From Halogeometricum sp. S1BR25-6 (GTDB lineage: Archaea; Halobacteriota; Halobacteria; Halobacteriales; Haloferacaceae), in the NCBI RefSeq assembly GCF_031624495.1, contig NZ_JAMQOP010000002.1, forward strand, positions 248,001 to 312,000: a stretch of DNA of 64,000 nt. Direction: 5' to 3'. The translations under genes and the position numbers were made by a program. Under the pieces are notes generated by a model. The model was not told the origin of the DNA and made no database searches. It was given only the letters and a program-made list of their open reading frames with translations. Of this stretch, positions 20,611 to 30,347 are shown in pieces (positions within the stretch are counted from its first letter, which is position 1; every line of letters begins with the position of its first letter).

Positions 20611-21618
20611 ATGGTCACGTTTCTCGCCGGGGGGACGGGCACCCCGAAACTGCTCGACGGCGCGAGCGAGGTGTTCGACCCTGCGGAGACGACGGTGGTC
20701 GCCAACACCGGCGACGATATCGAACTCGGGGGGCACCTCGTCTGCCCGGACGTCGACACCGTCCTGTTCCACGGCGGCGGCGTCCTCGACACCGAGCGCT
20801 GGTGGGGCATCGAGGGCGACACGACGGCGACGGACGACGAACTCCACCGCCTCGCCGAGGCCGCCGGCCTCGACGGCGGTCCCCGCTATCTCGCCGACGA
20901 GGGGCAGGTCTCCGGGAGAGACATCGCCCGGTGGCGCCGCTTTTCAGGCGTGGCCGAGTTCATGGAAATCGGCGACAGGGACCGCGCCGTCCACCTCACT
21001 CGCACCTCCCTCCTCGACGAGGGGCACACACTCACCGAGGTGACGCGGACGCTCGCCGACGCGTTCGGTCTCGAACGCGAACTGCTCCCGATGTCGGACG
21101 ACCCCGTCGCCACTATCGTCCACACCGACGAGGGGACGATGCACTTTCAGGCGTACTGGGTCCACCGCCGCGCCGAACCCGCCGTCGAGGAAGTCGAGTT
21201 CCGCGGGGCGGGCGAGGCCGACCCCACCGACGCCGTCCTCGACGCCCTCGCGAACCCTGTCGTCGTCGGCCCGTCGAACCCCGTCACCAGCCTCGGGCCG
21301 ATGCTGGCAATGGACGCTTTCCGCGACGCCCTCGAATCGACGCCCGTCGTCGCCGTCTCGCCGTTCGTCGAGGACCGCGTGTTCTCCGGGCCGGCGGCGA
21401 AACTGATGGAGGGCGTCGGTCTCGATCCCTCCACCCGCGGCGTCGCCGACGCCTACCCGTTCGCCGACGCGTTCGTCCTGGACTCGGCGGACGGCACGGA
21501 GTTGAACCGGCCCGTCGTCAGAACCGATACGGAGATGGACGGCCCAGAGGACGCCGCGCGCGTCGCTCGCGCCGTCGAATCCGCGCTGGCGGAGGTCGGA
21601 GCGGAGGTGCCCCGATGA
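20611..21618 (+). CDS. cofD: 2-phospho-L-lactate (LPPG-type) transferase for coenzyme F420
   Basis: This 335-aa enzyme joins the phosphate-linked side-chain precursor to the deazaflavin Fo to make F420-0. The N-terminal nucleotide/phosphate loop [12 protein letters not shown], the [13 protein letters not shown] motif and the late [13 protein letters not shown] loop are the family signatures. The ATG at 20611 begins [13 protein letters not shown], the normal N-terminus. The stop overlaps the start of the next gene, opening a chain of four coupled genes (20.6-23.9 kb). No fbiC/cofG/cofH or cofE gene is in view. Confidence 0.93.
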   Translation: MVTFLAGGTGTPKLLDGASEVFDPAETTVVANTGDDIELGGHLVCPDVDTVLFHGGGVLDTERWWGIEGDTTATDDELHRLAEAAGLDGGPRYLADEGQVSGRDIARWRRFSGVAEFMEIGDRDRAVHLTRTSLLDEGHTLTEVTRTLADAFGLERELLPMSDDPVATIVHTDEGTMHFQAYWVHRRAEPAVEEVEFRGAGEADPTDAVLDALANPVVVGPSNPVTSLGPMLAMDAFRDALESTPVVAVSPFVEDRVFSGPAAKLMEGVGLDPSTRGVADAYPFADAFVLDSADGTELNRPVVRTDTEMDGPEDAARVARAVESALAEVGAEVPR

Positions 21619-22424
21619 CTCCGGACGTGAACTTCGACTTCGACCCCCGCCTCGCCCTCGCCAGCCTCAGCGGCGAGAGCGACGCCGCGTGGGCGCGGGC
21701 GGCCGCCCCCCACGCCGGGATGGCTGTTCTCGGCGGCGTCAGTCTGGACGGGGAGAGCAGAGACGCGGCGCGGGAACTCGTCGCGCGCGACCGAAACGAG
21801 TTCCTGCCCGCGGACCCCCTCGCGTTCGTCGCCGGCGAACTCGACGCCCTCGCCGACGTCGACGTCGAGGCCGCGGTCAACGTCCGGAGCGCGACGGTCG
21901 ACCCGGTGCGCGAGGCCGCCCGAGTCTGCGCCGACCGCGGCGCCGTCCTCGAAGTGAACGCCCACTGTCGACAGGACGAACTCCGCGCCGTCGGGTGCGG
22001 CGAGACGCTCCTCCGTGACACGGACAGACTGTGCGAGTACGTCGCCGCCGCGGCCGACGAGGGGGCGACGGTGAGCGCGAAAGTCCGCGCCGAAGTCGAC
22101 GGCGTGGACCTCGCGGAGACGGCGGAGCGAATCGCGGACGCGGGTGCTTCGCTGATACACGTCGACGCGATGGACTCCGAGGACGTCGTCGCGGAGGTGG
22201 CCGAGGCGCCCCTGTTCGTCGTCGCCAACAACGGCGTGCGAGGCGAGGCGAGCGTCCGCGAGTACCTCGGCCACGGCGCGGACGCGGTGAGCGTCGGCCG
22301 GCCGAGCACCGACCCGCGCGTCCTCCGTCGCGTCCGGCGGGCGGTCGACGACTGGTTCGACGGGGAACGAACGAGTGAGTCGGGGGCGGCGACGACGCCC
22401 GACCCATCGGAGGGCCGGCCGTGA
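21615..22424 (+). CDS. Dihydrouridine-synthase-like TIM-barrel flavoprotein
   Basis: This 269-aa protein resembles the archaeal branch of the tRNA-dihydrouridine synthase/FMN-binding TIM-barrel group. Recognisable patterns are [39 protein letters not shown]-like text (motif NAHCRQ with the catalytic-position Cys), [14 protein letters not shown] and VVANNGVRG followed by [10 protein letters not shown], the C-terminal phosphate-binding part. ATG at 21615 overlaps the cofD stop by 4 bp. Its constant coupling to cofD suggests a role other than general tRNA modification. The exact reaction is unknown. Confidence 0.75.
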   Translation: MTPDVNFDFDPRLALASLSGESDAAWARAAAPHAGMAVLGGVSLDGESRDAARELVARDRNEFLPADPLAFVAGELDALADVDVEAAVNVRSATVDPVREAARVCADRGAVLEVNAHCRQDELRAVGCGETLLRDTDRLCEYVAAAADEGATVSAKVRAEVDGVDLAETAERIADAGASLIHVDAMDSEDVVAEVAEAPLFVVANNGVRGEASVREYLGHGADAVSVGRPSTDPRVLRRVRRAVDDWFDGERTSESGAATTPDPSEGRP

Positions 22425-23278
22425 GCGGAGTTGCAGAACGGCAGCATCCCCGAACGTCCGCCGAGAACGCCCAACTCGCGCTCCTGCTCGAACTCGCCGG
22501 GACGCCGAAACCCGGCAACGTCGACCGCGCGCGCGACCTCTCTGACCTCCGCTTCGAGCACTTCCTCGCGGGCGCCGTCGGGTCGGCCGAGGGCCTCCGC
22601 CGGGCCGAGTCCGGCGCGCCCGTCGGCGTCGCCTTCGAACGCGCCGTCCGCGGGATGCGCCACCAGGAAGGAGGCAACACGCAGTTCGGCTGTCTGCTCC
22701 TGCTCGTCCCCCTCGTGCGCGCGGCGGCCGCGGGCGACCTCTCGCCCGCCGGCGTCACCGAAATCGTCGAGTCGACCACCGTCGCCGACGCCGCGGACTT
22801 CTACCGGGCGTTCGAGCACGTCGACGTCGCCGTCGACGACCCGCCGGAGTCGATGTCCGACCTCGACGTCCGCCGCGGGAGCGACGCGGTGCCGGCGCTC
22901 AGAGCGCGTGGGATGACGCTGTCCGACGTGATGGCCGCGAGCGAGGGCGACGGCAACGCCGCCGAGTGGAGGGACGGCTTCGCCGCCACGTTCGAGACGG
23001 CGGAGACCATCCGCGCGGACGACGGCCCCGTCCCGGACCGAATCGCCCGGGCGTTCGTGGACCGCCTCGCCGACGGGGAGGACAGCCTCGTGCGGACGAA
23101 CCACGGTCCCGAGACGGCCGCGGAGGTGCGCCGCCGGGCGGCCGAGGCCCGCGGCGACAGGGCGGAGGTGACCGAACTGGCCGAGGCGCTCGTCGCGGAG
23201 GGTATCAACCCGGGAACGACCGCCGACCTCGTCTGCGCGGCGGCGTTCGTCGCCCTCGAACGGGGGGTGTCCGTGTGA
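22421..23278 (+). CDS. CitG/MdcB-like triphosphoribosyl-dephospho-CoA synthase homologue
   Basis: This 285-aa protein belongs to the CitG family (COG1767), whose bacterial members make the 2'-(5''-triphosphoribosyl)-3'-dephospho-CoA prosthetic group. Signature text includes LLLELAGTPKPGNVDR near residue 27, HQEGGNTQFGCLLLLVPL near residue 82 and EGINPGTTADLVCAAAF at the C-terminus. Haloarchaea do not have citrate or malonate lyase acyl carriers of that type, so the real substrate is probably another nucleotide- or pterin-related compound. GTG start at 22421, overlapping the preceding stop by 4 bp. Confidence 0.85.
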   Translation: MSGVAERQHPRTSAENAQLALLLELAGTPKPGNVDRARDLSDLRFEHFLAGAVGSAEGLRRAESGAPVGVAFERAVRGMRHQEGGNTQFGCLLLLVPLVRAAAAGDLSPAGVTEIVESTTVADAADFYRAFEHVDVAVDDPPESMSDLDVRRGSDAVPALRARGMTLSDVMAASEGDGNAAEWRDGFAATFETAETIRADDGPVPDRIARAFVDRLADGEDSLVRTNHGPETAAEVRRRAAEARGDRAEVTELAEALVAEGINPGTTADLVCAAAFVALERGVSV

Positions 23279-23889
23279 GCGACTCGGAACCCGAGGCCGA
23301 CGGGTGGCCCGTCGCCCTCCGCGGCGTCACCGAGTCGGTGGTGACGACGCTCGGTCCGAACGACCGCTGGAACGTCGCCGCCCTCGGTCTGCGCGCGCCG
23401 GACGAACCGGGGGAACCGGTGACCGCGACGACGTGGGGGAACACGCGCACGCGGCGAAACTTCCACCGGCGCGGGGGCGGCGTCGTCCAGTTCGTCTCGG
23501 ACCCCCGCGAGTTCGTCTCCGCGGCGATGACCGTCCGCGAGGAGGACGCCCCGGTCCTCGACGCCGCGCACGCGTGGGTCGAAGTGGAGGTCCGCCGCGT
23601 CGACGGCGGCGAACGCGGCGGCACGCGCTGGGAGGAGTGGGAGCTTCGACCCGCCGACGCGCGCGTCGTCTCCGAGACGGTGCCCACCATCAACCGCGGG
23701 TTCGCCGCCGTGATAGACGCCACCGTCGCGGCGTCGCGCCTCGACGTGCCCGCCTACGACACCGACGAACTGCTCTCCAGACTCGACTACTTCGCGGACA
23801 CCGTCGAGCGGTGCGGCGGCGCGGCGGAGAAAGAGGCGTTCGAGACGATAGACGAGGTGTCGGGGTGGCGGGAGCGCCGGCGCGACTGA
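23275..23889 (+). CDS. DUF447 family protein (FMN-binding split-barrel-like)
   Basis: This 204-aa protein matches the archaeal/methylotroph DUF447 family as I know it: ESVVTTLGPNDRWNVAALGL at the N-terminus, TTWGNTRTRRNFHRRGGGVVQF, and a conserved acidic middle (VEVEVRRV..RWEEWELRP) followed by VPTINRGFAAVIDATVAASRL. The family has a flavin-binding split-barrel fold and no established reaction. GTG start at 23275 overlaps the CitG-like stop by 4 bp. This is the last of four coupled genes. Confidence 0.8.
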   Translation: MSDSEPEADGWPVALRGVTESVVTTLGPNDRWNVAALGLRAPDEPGEPVTATTWGNTRTRRNFHRRGGGVVQFVSDPREFVSAAMTVREEDAPVLDAAHAWVEVEVRRVDGGERGGTRWEEWELRPADARVVSETVPTINRGFAAVIDATVAASRLDVPAYDTDELLSRLDYFADTVERCGGAAEKEAFETIDEVSGWRERRRD

Positions 23890-23953
23890 CCCCGCCCGAC
23901 CCTCCGATGACCCCTGCCACGCCCTCTCGCGCTGGCGGGCGCGGAACGAATCG

Positions 23954-23959
23954 TTTTAG
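23954..23959 (+). promoter_or_regulatory. TATA-like element of rps17e
   Basis: TTTTAG lies 25-30 bp upstream of the S17e ATG. At the archaeal TATA-to-start distance this would give a leaderless or near-leaderless message. Seen in sequence; function inferred. Confidence 0.5.
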
Positions 23960-23983
23960 TGCGCTCTGTGGGTATCGTCGGGC

Positions 23984-24178
23984 ATGGCTATCAAACCCAA
24001 ATACGTCAAACAGCTCGGAAAGGTGCTGCTGGAGAAGTATCCGCAGGCGTTCAACGCCGACTTCGAGACGAACAAGGAGAGCGTCAACAAACTCACGAAC
24101 GTCGAGTCGAAGGGCGTGCGAAACCGCATCGCCGGGTACATCACGCGAAAGAAGGGCGGCGCGGCCAAGACGGCGTAG
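23984..24178 (+). CDS. rps17e: 30S ribosomal protein S17e
   Basis: This 64-aa protein is the archaeal/eukaryotic small-subunit protein S17e. The sequence AIKPKYVKQLGKVLLEKYP followed by FNADFETNKESVNKL and VRNRIAGYITRKK is characteristic, and the length is right for the archaeal form. Basic composition contrasts with its acidic neighbours, as expected of an rRNA-binding protein. Confidence 0.97.
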   Translation: MAIKPKYVKQLGKVLLEKYPQAFNADFETNKESVNKLTNVESKGVRNRIAGYITRKKGGAAKTA

Positions 24179-24234
24179 ACGGGGGCGCTTTCTCGACGCG
24201 ACATCGGTCGACCGGAGAGCGGCGCGCTCCGGAG

Positions 24235-24519
24235 CTACTCGATTTCGAGGCTGCCGCCGCTCCCGCCGTCGCCGCCGTCCTCGTCCCACTCCAACTCGAA
24301 CTCCACGCTCAGTTCGCCGGGTTTCCCCGTCGGTCCCTCGCGTTCGGCCTTCACCTCGAAGGTCAGTCGGGGCGGCGGGTCCATCGTCACCGACTGGTCG
24401 CCGGCGCGCAGGCTCAGCGACTTCCCGCTTTCGAGGTTATCGGCCACTTTCCGCAGATACGACGCGATTTCGTCTCTGTCCTGCGTGCTCTCGGATTTGA
24501 ACAGCGTCTCTTCGGGCAT
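24235..24519 (-). CDS. Amphi-Trp domain protein
   Basis: This 94-aa acidic protein has the layout of the haloarchaeal amphi-Trp family: a short N-terminal 'EETLFKSESTQDRDEIASYLRKVADNLESG' helix pair, then two beta-strands containing a phenylalanine/tryptophan pair (LTFEVKAERE, LSVEFELEWDED). A Gly/Asp-rich tail ends the protein. The function is unknown; related proteins occur beside gas-vesicle and general metabolic genes. It is convergent with rps17e. Confidence 0.75.
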   Translation of the reverse strand: MPEETLFKSESTQDRDEIASYLRKVADNLESGKSLSLRAGDQSVTMDPPPRLTFEVKAEREGPTGKPGELSVEFELEWDEDGGDGGSGGSLEIE

Positions 24520-24695
24520 ACGCCGTCACCTACGGGGCGAGCGCGAATAAGGGCACCTGGTGGCCGACGTCCGGGTGACGACTCCACCAGCAGGTCGGTC
24601 GTCGTCGCCGTCCTCGCACACGGTCTCCGGGCGCTGCTCACGGCGTGAACGCGCTCGTCGACCGCGAACGGTTCGCGGGAGACGGCGCCCCCGAC

Positions 24696-24965
24696 TCAGA
24701 ATCGGTCGGTGCGCCCGGCGGCGGTCCACCCGTCGCGCGGCGCGCCCGTCGGAACGCGCGCGGCCCGACGGCCGACGCCGTCCAACCGGCCGGCGAACGA
24801 CCAGCGCTGGCCGTCCCACGAGTCGTCCTCGCCCTCCGACGCCGCGGCGGCCGCGGCGGCCGCCCGCCTGTCGCGGAGGTGCGCGGCGACGGCGGCGGCG
24901 ATGGCCGCCGCCTCGTCGTCGTCGGCCGTCTCCGGAATCGTGAGTTCGGACTTCTCGACGGTCAT
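24696..24965 (-). CDS. pccX: Propionyl-CoA carboxylase small subunit PccX
   Basis: This 89-aa protein is the third subunit seen in haloarchaeal propionyl-CoA carboxylase (described in Haloferax mediterranei). The N-terminus [32 protein letters not shown] resembles the epsilon-type small subunits of acyl-CoA carboxylases, with a helix of repeated Ala and a [14 protein letters not shown] motif near residue 50. Its ATG overlaps the pccB stop by 4 bp, so it is coupled. The rest of the C-terminus is Arg/Gly-rich and probably unstructured. It likely helps assemble PccA with PccB. Confidence 0.85.
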   Translation of the reverse strand: MTVEKSELTIPETADDDEAAAIAAAVAAHLRDRRAAAAAAAASEGEDDSWDGQRWSFAGRLDGVGRRAARVPTGAPRDGWTAAGRTDRF

Positions 24966-26506
24966 ATCGGGATGTTCCCGTGTTTCTTGTCGGGCAGGGA
25001 CTTCCGCTTCGAGCGCAGCATCTCCAAGTCCTCGACGAGGCGCGCCCGCGTCTCCGTCGGTTCGAGCACGTCGTCGAGGAATCCCCTGTCCGCCGCCGTG
25101 TAGGGGTTGGCGAACTCCTCGCGGTACTCCTCGATGAGTTCGTCCCGGCGGGCGTCGGGGTCCTCCGCGGCGTCGAGTTCGTCGCTGTAGAGGATGTTCA
25201 CCGCGCCCTGCGGTCCCATCACGGCGATTTCGGCCGTCGGCCACGCGTAGTTGACGTCTGCGCCGAGGTGCTTCGACGCCATCACGTCGTAGGCGCCGCC
25301 GTAGGCCTTCCGCGTGATGACGGTCATCAGCGGCACCGTCGCCTCCGAGTAGGCGTAGAGTAGTTTCGCGCCGTGGCGGATGATGCCGCCGTGCTCTTGG
25401 TCCGTGCCGGGCAGGAACCCGGGCACGTCGACGAACGTCACGATGGGGATGTTGAACGAGTCACAGAAGCGCACGAAGCGCGCCGCCTTCTCGGAGGCTT
25501 CGATGTCCAGCGTTCCGGCGTTCACGCGCGGTTGGTTGGCGACGACGCCGACGGAGTGGCCGTCGAGGCGGGCGAAGCCGACGACGATGTTCTTAGCGAA
25601 CTCCTCGTGGACGCCGAAGAACGAGCCCTCGTCGAGGACACCGTCGATGACGTCGTGGGCGTCGTAGGGCTTTCGGGGTTGGTCGGGGACGACGGAGTTG
25701 AGCGACTCGTCGGCGCGTTCGGGGTCGTCCCACGGTTCGACGCGCGGGGGGTCCTCCACGTTGTTCGGCGGGAGGTACGACAGCAGGAGTCGAATCTGGT
25801 CCAATGCCTGCTCCTCGGAGTCGCAGGCGAAGTGCGCCACGCCCGACTCTGAGGCGTGCGTCATCGCGCCGCCGAGTTCCTCGAAGGTCACCTCCTCACC
25901 GGTGACCGTCTTGATGACGTCCGGGCCGGTGATGAACATGTGGCTGGTGTCTTTCACCATGAAGGTGAAGTCGGTGATGGCGGGCGAGTAGACGGCGCCG
26001 CCGGCGCACGGTCCCATGATGGCCGAAATCTGCGGGACCACGCCGGAGGCTTCGGTGTTCCGTCTGAATATCTCGCCGAACCCGCCGAGCGACTGGACGC
26101 CCTCCTGGATGCGGGCGCCGGCGGAGTCGTTGAGGCCGATGACGGGCGCGCCGACGTCGACGGCCTTGTCCATCACCTTCGACACCTTCTCGGCGAACAC
26201 CTCGCCGAGAGACCCGCCGAAGACGGTGAAGTCGTGGGCGAAGACGAACGTCTTGCGCCCGTCGACTTCGCCGTAGCCCGTGACGACGCCGTCGCCGGGC
26301 AGTTGCTTTTCCTCCATTCCGAACTTGTGGTTGCGGTGCGTTCGGAACTGGTCGAACTCGTTGAACGTCCCGTCGTCGAGGAAGTAGTCGATCCGCTCTC
26401 GGGCGGTCATCTTCCCCTTGTCGTGCTGGGACTCGATGCGGTCTTCGCCGCCGCCTTTTCGCGCGCGCTCGCGCTTTTCGCGGAGTTCGTCGATACGGTC
26501 GTCCAT
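24962..26506 (-). CDS. pccB: Propionyl/acetyl-CoA carboxylase carboxyltransferase subunit
   Basis: This 514-aa carboxyltransferase takes the carboxyl from biotinylated PccA and adds it to propionyl-CoA or acetyl-CoA. Two crotonase-like halves are visible: the N-terminal one with [19 protein letters not shown] and [17 protein letters not shown], the C-terminal one with [23 protein letters not shown] and [12 protein letters not shown]. The start at 26506 ([19 protein letters not shown]) is typical. It is co-transcribed with pccX and lies ~10 kb from pccA and ~8 kb from birA. Confidence 0.94.
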   Translation of the reverse strand: MDDRIDELREKRERARKGGGEDRIESQHDKGKMTARERIDYFLDDGTFNEFDQFRTHRNHKFGMEEKQLPGDGVVTGYGEVDGRKTFVFAHDFTVFGGSLGEVFAEKVSKVMDKAVDVGAPVIGLNDSAGARIQEGVQSLGGFGEIFRRNTEASGVVPQISAIMGPCAGGAVYSPAITDFTFMVKDTSHMFITGPDVIKTVTGEEVTFEELGGAMTHASESGVAHFACDSEEQALDQIRLLLSYLPPNNVEDPPRVEPWDDPERADESLNSVVPDQPRKPYDAHDVIDGVLDEGSFFGVHEEFAKNIVVGFARLDGHSVGVVANQPRVNAGTLDIEASEKAARFVRFCDSFNIPIVTFVDVPGFLPGTDQEHGGIIRHGAKLLYAYSEATVPLMTVITRKAYGGAYDVMASKHLGADVNYAWPTAEIAVMGPQGAVNILYSDELDAAEDPDARRDELIEEYREEFANPYTAADRGFLDDVLEPTETRARLVEDLEMLRSKRKSLPDKKHGNIPI

Positions 26507-26865
26507 CGTCACGCCGGACCACCTGCACTCATTATCACGAACGTCCAGACGGGACGCAAAAGGGTTTCCGCAATACGGCAATCGAGGGTTCGACGTCCGT
26601 CGTGATTTTTATCCGTCACTACGCCCCGAATCGCCGTCGAATCCGGTCGCGGACGGAGATGCAGCCGCCCCCTCAGAGTTGCACGATACCATTGCACGGG
26701 AGAAGTGGTACTAGCGACCGGAAGAGCGAACCGTCGAGACGGCGGGAGCGACCGCGACTTCGACGTCCGGGCGGCGCGACGCGCGCGGTCCGCCGACTCG
26801 GTTTCTCCCGACCGGGAGGGACGACCGCCGTCACCCTTAGGCGCCACCGGTCGGTATCGGCGACC
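26507..26865. other. Divergent promoter region upstream of pccB
   Basis: This 359-bp interval separates the divergent pccB and the acidic coiled-coil gene. GTGATTTTTATCC near 26,602 reads as a TATA-like GATAAAAAT on the minus strand but lies about 100 bp from pccB, which would imply a leader. No RNA gene was recognised. Confidence 0.4.
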
Positions 26866-27702
26866 GTGTCCCACCGCTACACCGGCGACGACGACGACGA
26901 GGAGTCGGAAGCGTTCGACCAGGACGCGTCCCGCCGCTCGGACGACCGTCGCTCGGGCGAGGACGTCGACAGCGACACGACCGTCACCAGCCGCGAGGCG
27001 TCGGGCGCCGGCACGGACGCCGCCAGCAGTCCGGACCCCGCCGACGGTTCGACGGCCGACGAGGCGGCCGCCGAGAAGACGGACGCCGACGAATCCGGGG
27101 CGCACGAACTCCCCCCCATTCTCGACGTGCGGGACGCGCTGGACCGCATCGAACGCGAGTCCGACGCCGACGTCTCCGACCAACTGGACCGCGTCCGCTC
27201 GCTCCTCGACGAGTACGAGGGCCGCGAGGCCGACGCCAGCACCTCGCAGGCGTCGCTGGTCGACGACGTCGACGGCGTCGTCGTCTCGATGCGCGAACGG
27301 CTCTCCGGCGACGCCGACAGGCTGGCGGAGGGCATCGAGAACCGCCTCCAGATCTACCGCGACTCGCGGAGCGACGCCTCCGAGACCCTCTACGCTTCCG
27401 GGGCCGGTCTCTCCGACAACGGCGGCGACGTCGAGTCGGCGAAGGCCGTCCGCGGCGAGGCGGTGACGCTCGAAGCGACGCTCGTCAACCAGGGCGAACC
27501 CCGCGACGGCGCGGTCCGCCTCACCTTCTACGACGAATCGAACGCCCCCGTCCTCCGGGTCGAGCGCCGCGAGACCGACCTCCGACCCGACGACAACCGA
27601 CAGGTGAGCCAGCGGGTGTTCGTTCCCGAGGAGGCCGAGTACTTCGACGTCACTGCGCTGGACGCGGCGGAAACGGCGGCGAGCGCGTCCACAAACGCCT
27701 GA
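26866..27702 (+). CDS. Acidic coiled-coil/beta protein, haloarchaeal, unknown
   Basis: This 278-aa protein starts at a GTG (VSHRYTGDDDDEE). Residues 1-85 are disordered and extremely acidic, residues 85-165 look helical and coiled-coil-like (ILDVRDALDRIERESDADV...LDRVRSLLDEYEGRE), and the C-terminal ~100 residues form an Ig-like beta domain (AVTLEATLVNQGEPRDGAVRLTFYDES). I do not recognise a specific function. The in-frame text upstream of the GTG is Arg-rich and does not look haloarchaeal-coding. Confidence 0.65.
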   Translation: MSHRYTGDDDDEESEAFDQDASRRSDDRRSGEDVDSDTTVTSREASGAGTDAASSPDPADGSTADEAAAEKTDADESGAHELPPILDVRDALDRIERESDADVSDQLDRVRSLLDEYEGREADASTSQASLVDDVDGVVVSMRERLSGDADRLAEGIENRLQIYRDSRSDASETLYASGAGLSDNGGDVESAKAVRGEAVTLEATLVNQGEPRDGAVRLTFYDESNAPVLRVERRETDLRPDDNRQVSQRVFVPEEAEYFDVTALDAAETAASASTNA

Positions 27703-27768
27703 ACCGCTCGATTCTTCGGTCTCTGATTTCGGTTTCCCGTTCTCCGCTTTTCGTCCTCTTACCCGTTC

Positions 27769-28665
27769 TCACACCGCCACCAGCGCCGCGCCCGCCACGA
27801 CCAGCACCGCCCCGGCGACGATGCCGCGGGTGACGCGTTCGAGGTCCGAGAGCAGGAAGTACGAGAACACGGTCGTGAACAGCGGCGCGGTGGCGATGAG
27901 GGGGTCGACGACGGCGACGCGACCCTCCGGCAGCGCCAGCGCGGTGAACATCGCCAACAGCGCGACGGCGGTCATCGTCCCGCTGACGGCGAAGACGCCG
28001 TAGGTTCGCCGCGGCGCCTCCAGCACGTCGCGGCGGCCGGCGACGAGGACGTAGCCGCCGAGGGCGACGAGCGCCGCGAACTCGTTGAGCGCGACGGCTT
28101 CGAGCGCCGTGGTGTCCCCCAGTCCGAGACCGAACCGGCGGAGGACGTTGCCGATGGCGAACGTGACGGCGGCGGCGAGCGGCATCAGCAGGTCCCGGGT
28201 GTCCCACCCGGAGATGTCGCCGCCCTTCGCCAAGGAGAGCACCGCAAGGCCGACGACGAGGACGAGGACGCCCGCGGCCGTGGCGAGCGAGACCGGTTCG
28301 TCCAAGAACCCGACGGCGAGGGCGGTGGCGAACAGCGGTCGGGCGCTGACGACGGCGCTGGAGACGCTGGCGCCGACGCGGTCGTTGCCGGCGAAGATGG
28401 CCAACCGACCGAGGGCGGTGCCGAAGACGCCGGCGGCGACGAACACCGCGGCGGTTTCGAGCGGAAGGCCGACGAACGGCACGGTTCCGCGCGCGAGGAG
28501 GGCCAGCGAGTACAGGAGGGTGTCGACGACCACCACGACGAGCGACGCCTGCAGGGGCCGGCCGCCGCCCGAGAGCGCGCGCTTCTCGATGACGGGGGTG
28601 AACCCCCACAGCACCGCGGGGCCGAGCGAGAGGAGGAGGACGAGCGGCGAGACGGAGACGTTCAC
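27769..28665 (-). CDS. EamA/DMT-superfamily transporter
   Basis: This 298-aa membrane protein has about ten hydrophobic helices in two EamA repeats; the first begins LGPAVLWGFTPVIEKRAL, the typical 'WG..f......l' DMT motif, and the second begins near GWDTRDLLMPLAAAVTFAIGN. Substrates of this superfamily range over amino acids, nucleosides and metabolites; nothing in the sequence narrows the choice. The next gene, an NSS transporter, lies 66 bp upstream on the same strand. Confidence 0.88.
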   Translation of the reverse strand: MNVSVSPLVLLLSLGPAVLWGFTPVIEKRALSGGGRPLQASLVVVVVDTLLYSLALLARGTVPFVGLPLETAAVFVAAGVFGTALGRLAIFAGNDRVGASVSSAVVSARPLFATALAVGFLDEPVSLATAAGVLVLVVGLAVLSLAKGGDISGWDTRDLLMPLAAAVTFAIGNVLRRFGLGLGDTTALEAVALNEFAALVALGGYVLVAGRRDVLEAPRRTYGVFAVSGTMTAVALLAMFTALALPEGRVAVVDPLIATAPLFTTVFSYFLLSDLERVTRGIVAGAVLVVAGAALVAV

Positions 28666-28731
28666 GTGCGTCGGTCCGGCGGCGGCGGGGAAAACGTGCT
28701 GATAGCGGAAGCGAAGGCTGGAAAAAGCGGT

Positions 28732-30150
28732 TCAGACGAGCGAGCGCTCGCCGCGCAGGCCCGCGAAGGCGGCGCCGGCGACGGCGACGGCGGCGGCGAC
28801 GGTGGGCCAGAACCCGATTTCGGCGTCGACGTTGAACGTCGTCAGGAGGGTGAACACGAGGAACGTCGGGAGCAGGACGCCGACGGCGAACAGCCACGGC
28901 GTCGCGACGGCGCGGCCGACGGGGCCGGCGCCCTTCCGGAACTCGACGAGCGCGTCCCGACCCATCACCCAGCCGACGAAGACGAGACAGACCGCCAGCC
29001 CGATGGTGAGCAGGATGTCGACGAGGGTGCCCGCGACGAACCCGAACACGCCGGCGTTCAGCGCGCAGACGGAGCCGGTGACGGCGACGAGGCCGCCGAC
29101 AGTCGCCGCGGCGCGGCGGCGCGGGAGGTCGTACTCGTCGACGAGGAAGGAGACGGAGATTTCGAGGATGCTGATGGCCGAGGAGAGCGCCGCGAGGGCG
29201 ACGACGGCGAAGAACGCCGTCGCCACGAGCGCACCGGCGGGAAGCTGCGCGAACGCGCCCGCGAGGCCGACGAACAGCGCGCCCGCGCCGGTACCCGTCT
29301 CGCCGGGTTCGATGCCGAGCGAGAACAGGAGCGGGAAGACGACCAGACCCGCGAGGACGCCGACGACGGTGTTGAGGACGGCGACGCTCGCGCCGTCGAA
29401 CGGCAGCGAGCGGTCCTCGTCGAGGTAGGAGGCGTACGTTATCATCGTGCCGACGCCGAGCGAGAGGGTGAACAGCGCCTGCCCCGCCGCGGGGCCGAGC
29501 AGGCCGAAGAAGTTCTCCCGGATGACGCTCGTGTCGAACCGGAGGTAGAACGCGTACGCCTCGGCGGCGCCGGCCTGCGTGGAGGCCCACGCCGCGAGGC
29601 CGACGAGCAGGGCGAAGATGGCGGGCATCATCCACTTCGTGGCGACTTCGATGCCCCGCCGGATGCCGGCGACGACGACGAACGCCGTCAGCGCGAGGAA
29701 GACGAGGTGGAACGCGACGGCGTCGAGTCCGACGGACGCCGCGCCGAACGACGCGCCGGGGTCCGCGAAGTAGGGGGCGCTCCCGGCGACGACGCCGAGG
29801 AGGCTCTCGCCGAGGTACCGCAGTATCCAGCCGCCGACGACGCTGTAAAAGGAGATGAGCACCAGCGAGCTGAAGACGAGAAAGCCGCCCGCGAGGCCCC
29901 AGCGGTCCGACCCCGAGAGCTGTTGCAGGGCGCCGACGGGGTTGCGCTTGGCGCGCCGCCCGACGACGAACATCGCGAGGAGGCCGGGGACGCCCACCAG
30001 AAGGACGATACCGAGGTACATCGCCAGGAAGGCGCTTCCGCCGTTCTCGGCCGTCACCCACGGGAACCGCCAGATGTTCCCGAGGCCCACCGCGCTCCCG
30101 ACGGCGGCGAGGATGAATCCGACGCGCGTCGCCCACGTCTCTCGTGCCAT
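28732..30150 (-). CDS. Sodium-dependent transporter, NSS/SNF family (copy 1)
   Basis: This 472-aa membrane protein belongs to the neurotransmitter:sodium symporter family (LeuT fold). The N-terminal sodium-site signature AAVGSAVGLGNIWRFPWV is intact, and about 11-12 helices follow, including TLSLGVGTMITYASY (helix 6 region). Bacterial relatives import amino acids with sodium, so amino-acid uptake is the likely role. A paralogue lies immediately upstream. Confidence 0.9.
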   Translation of the reverse strand: MARETWATRVGFILAAVGSAVGLGNIWRFPWVTAENGGSAFLAMYLGIVLLVGVPGLLAMFVVGRRAKRNPVGALQQLSGSDRWGLAGGFLVFSSLVLISFYSVVGGWILRYLGESLLGVVAGSAPYFADPGASFGAASVGLDAVAFHLVFLALTAFVVVAGIRRGIEVATKWMMPAIFALLVGLAAWASTQAGAAEAYAFYLRFDTSVIRENFFGLLGPAAGQALFTLSLGVGTMITYASYLDEDRSLPFDGASVAVLNTVVGVLAGLVVFPLLFSLGIEPGETGTGAGALFVGLAGAFAQLPAGALVATAFFAVVALAALSSAISILEISVSFLVDEYDLPRRRAAATVGGLVAVTGSVCALNAGVFGFVAGTLVDILLTIGLAVCLVFVGWVMGRDALVEFRKGAGPVGRAVATPWLFAVGVLLPTFLVFTLLTTFNVDAEIGFWPTVAAAVAVAGAAFAGLRGERSLV

Positions 30151-30347
30151 TGACTCGCAATCCCCCGCTCGGGCTAAAAGCGCTTACGGACCGAGGATTC
30201 GTCAACCGGCAAATGTAACGGATAAACTGCGGTCAGAATGCGATATTCGTCGAGAATCGAGACGGAAATCGGTCGTTCGGTGACGATTCCTCGACGGCGG
30301 GGTGAGCCGAGTCGGCGCCCGCGGAGTCGACGTCGGCCCGCGCGGCG

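Noticed and set aside
27650-30205. An 851-codon open frame on the minus strand
   Set aside because: Basic, Arg/Pro-rich text opposite or out of frame to the EamA and NSS transporter genes; long false frames are expected at ~70% GC.
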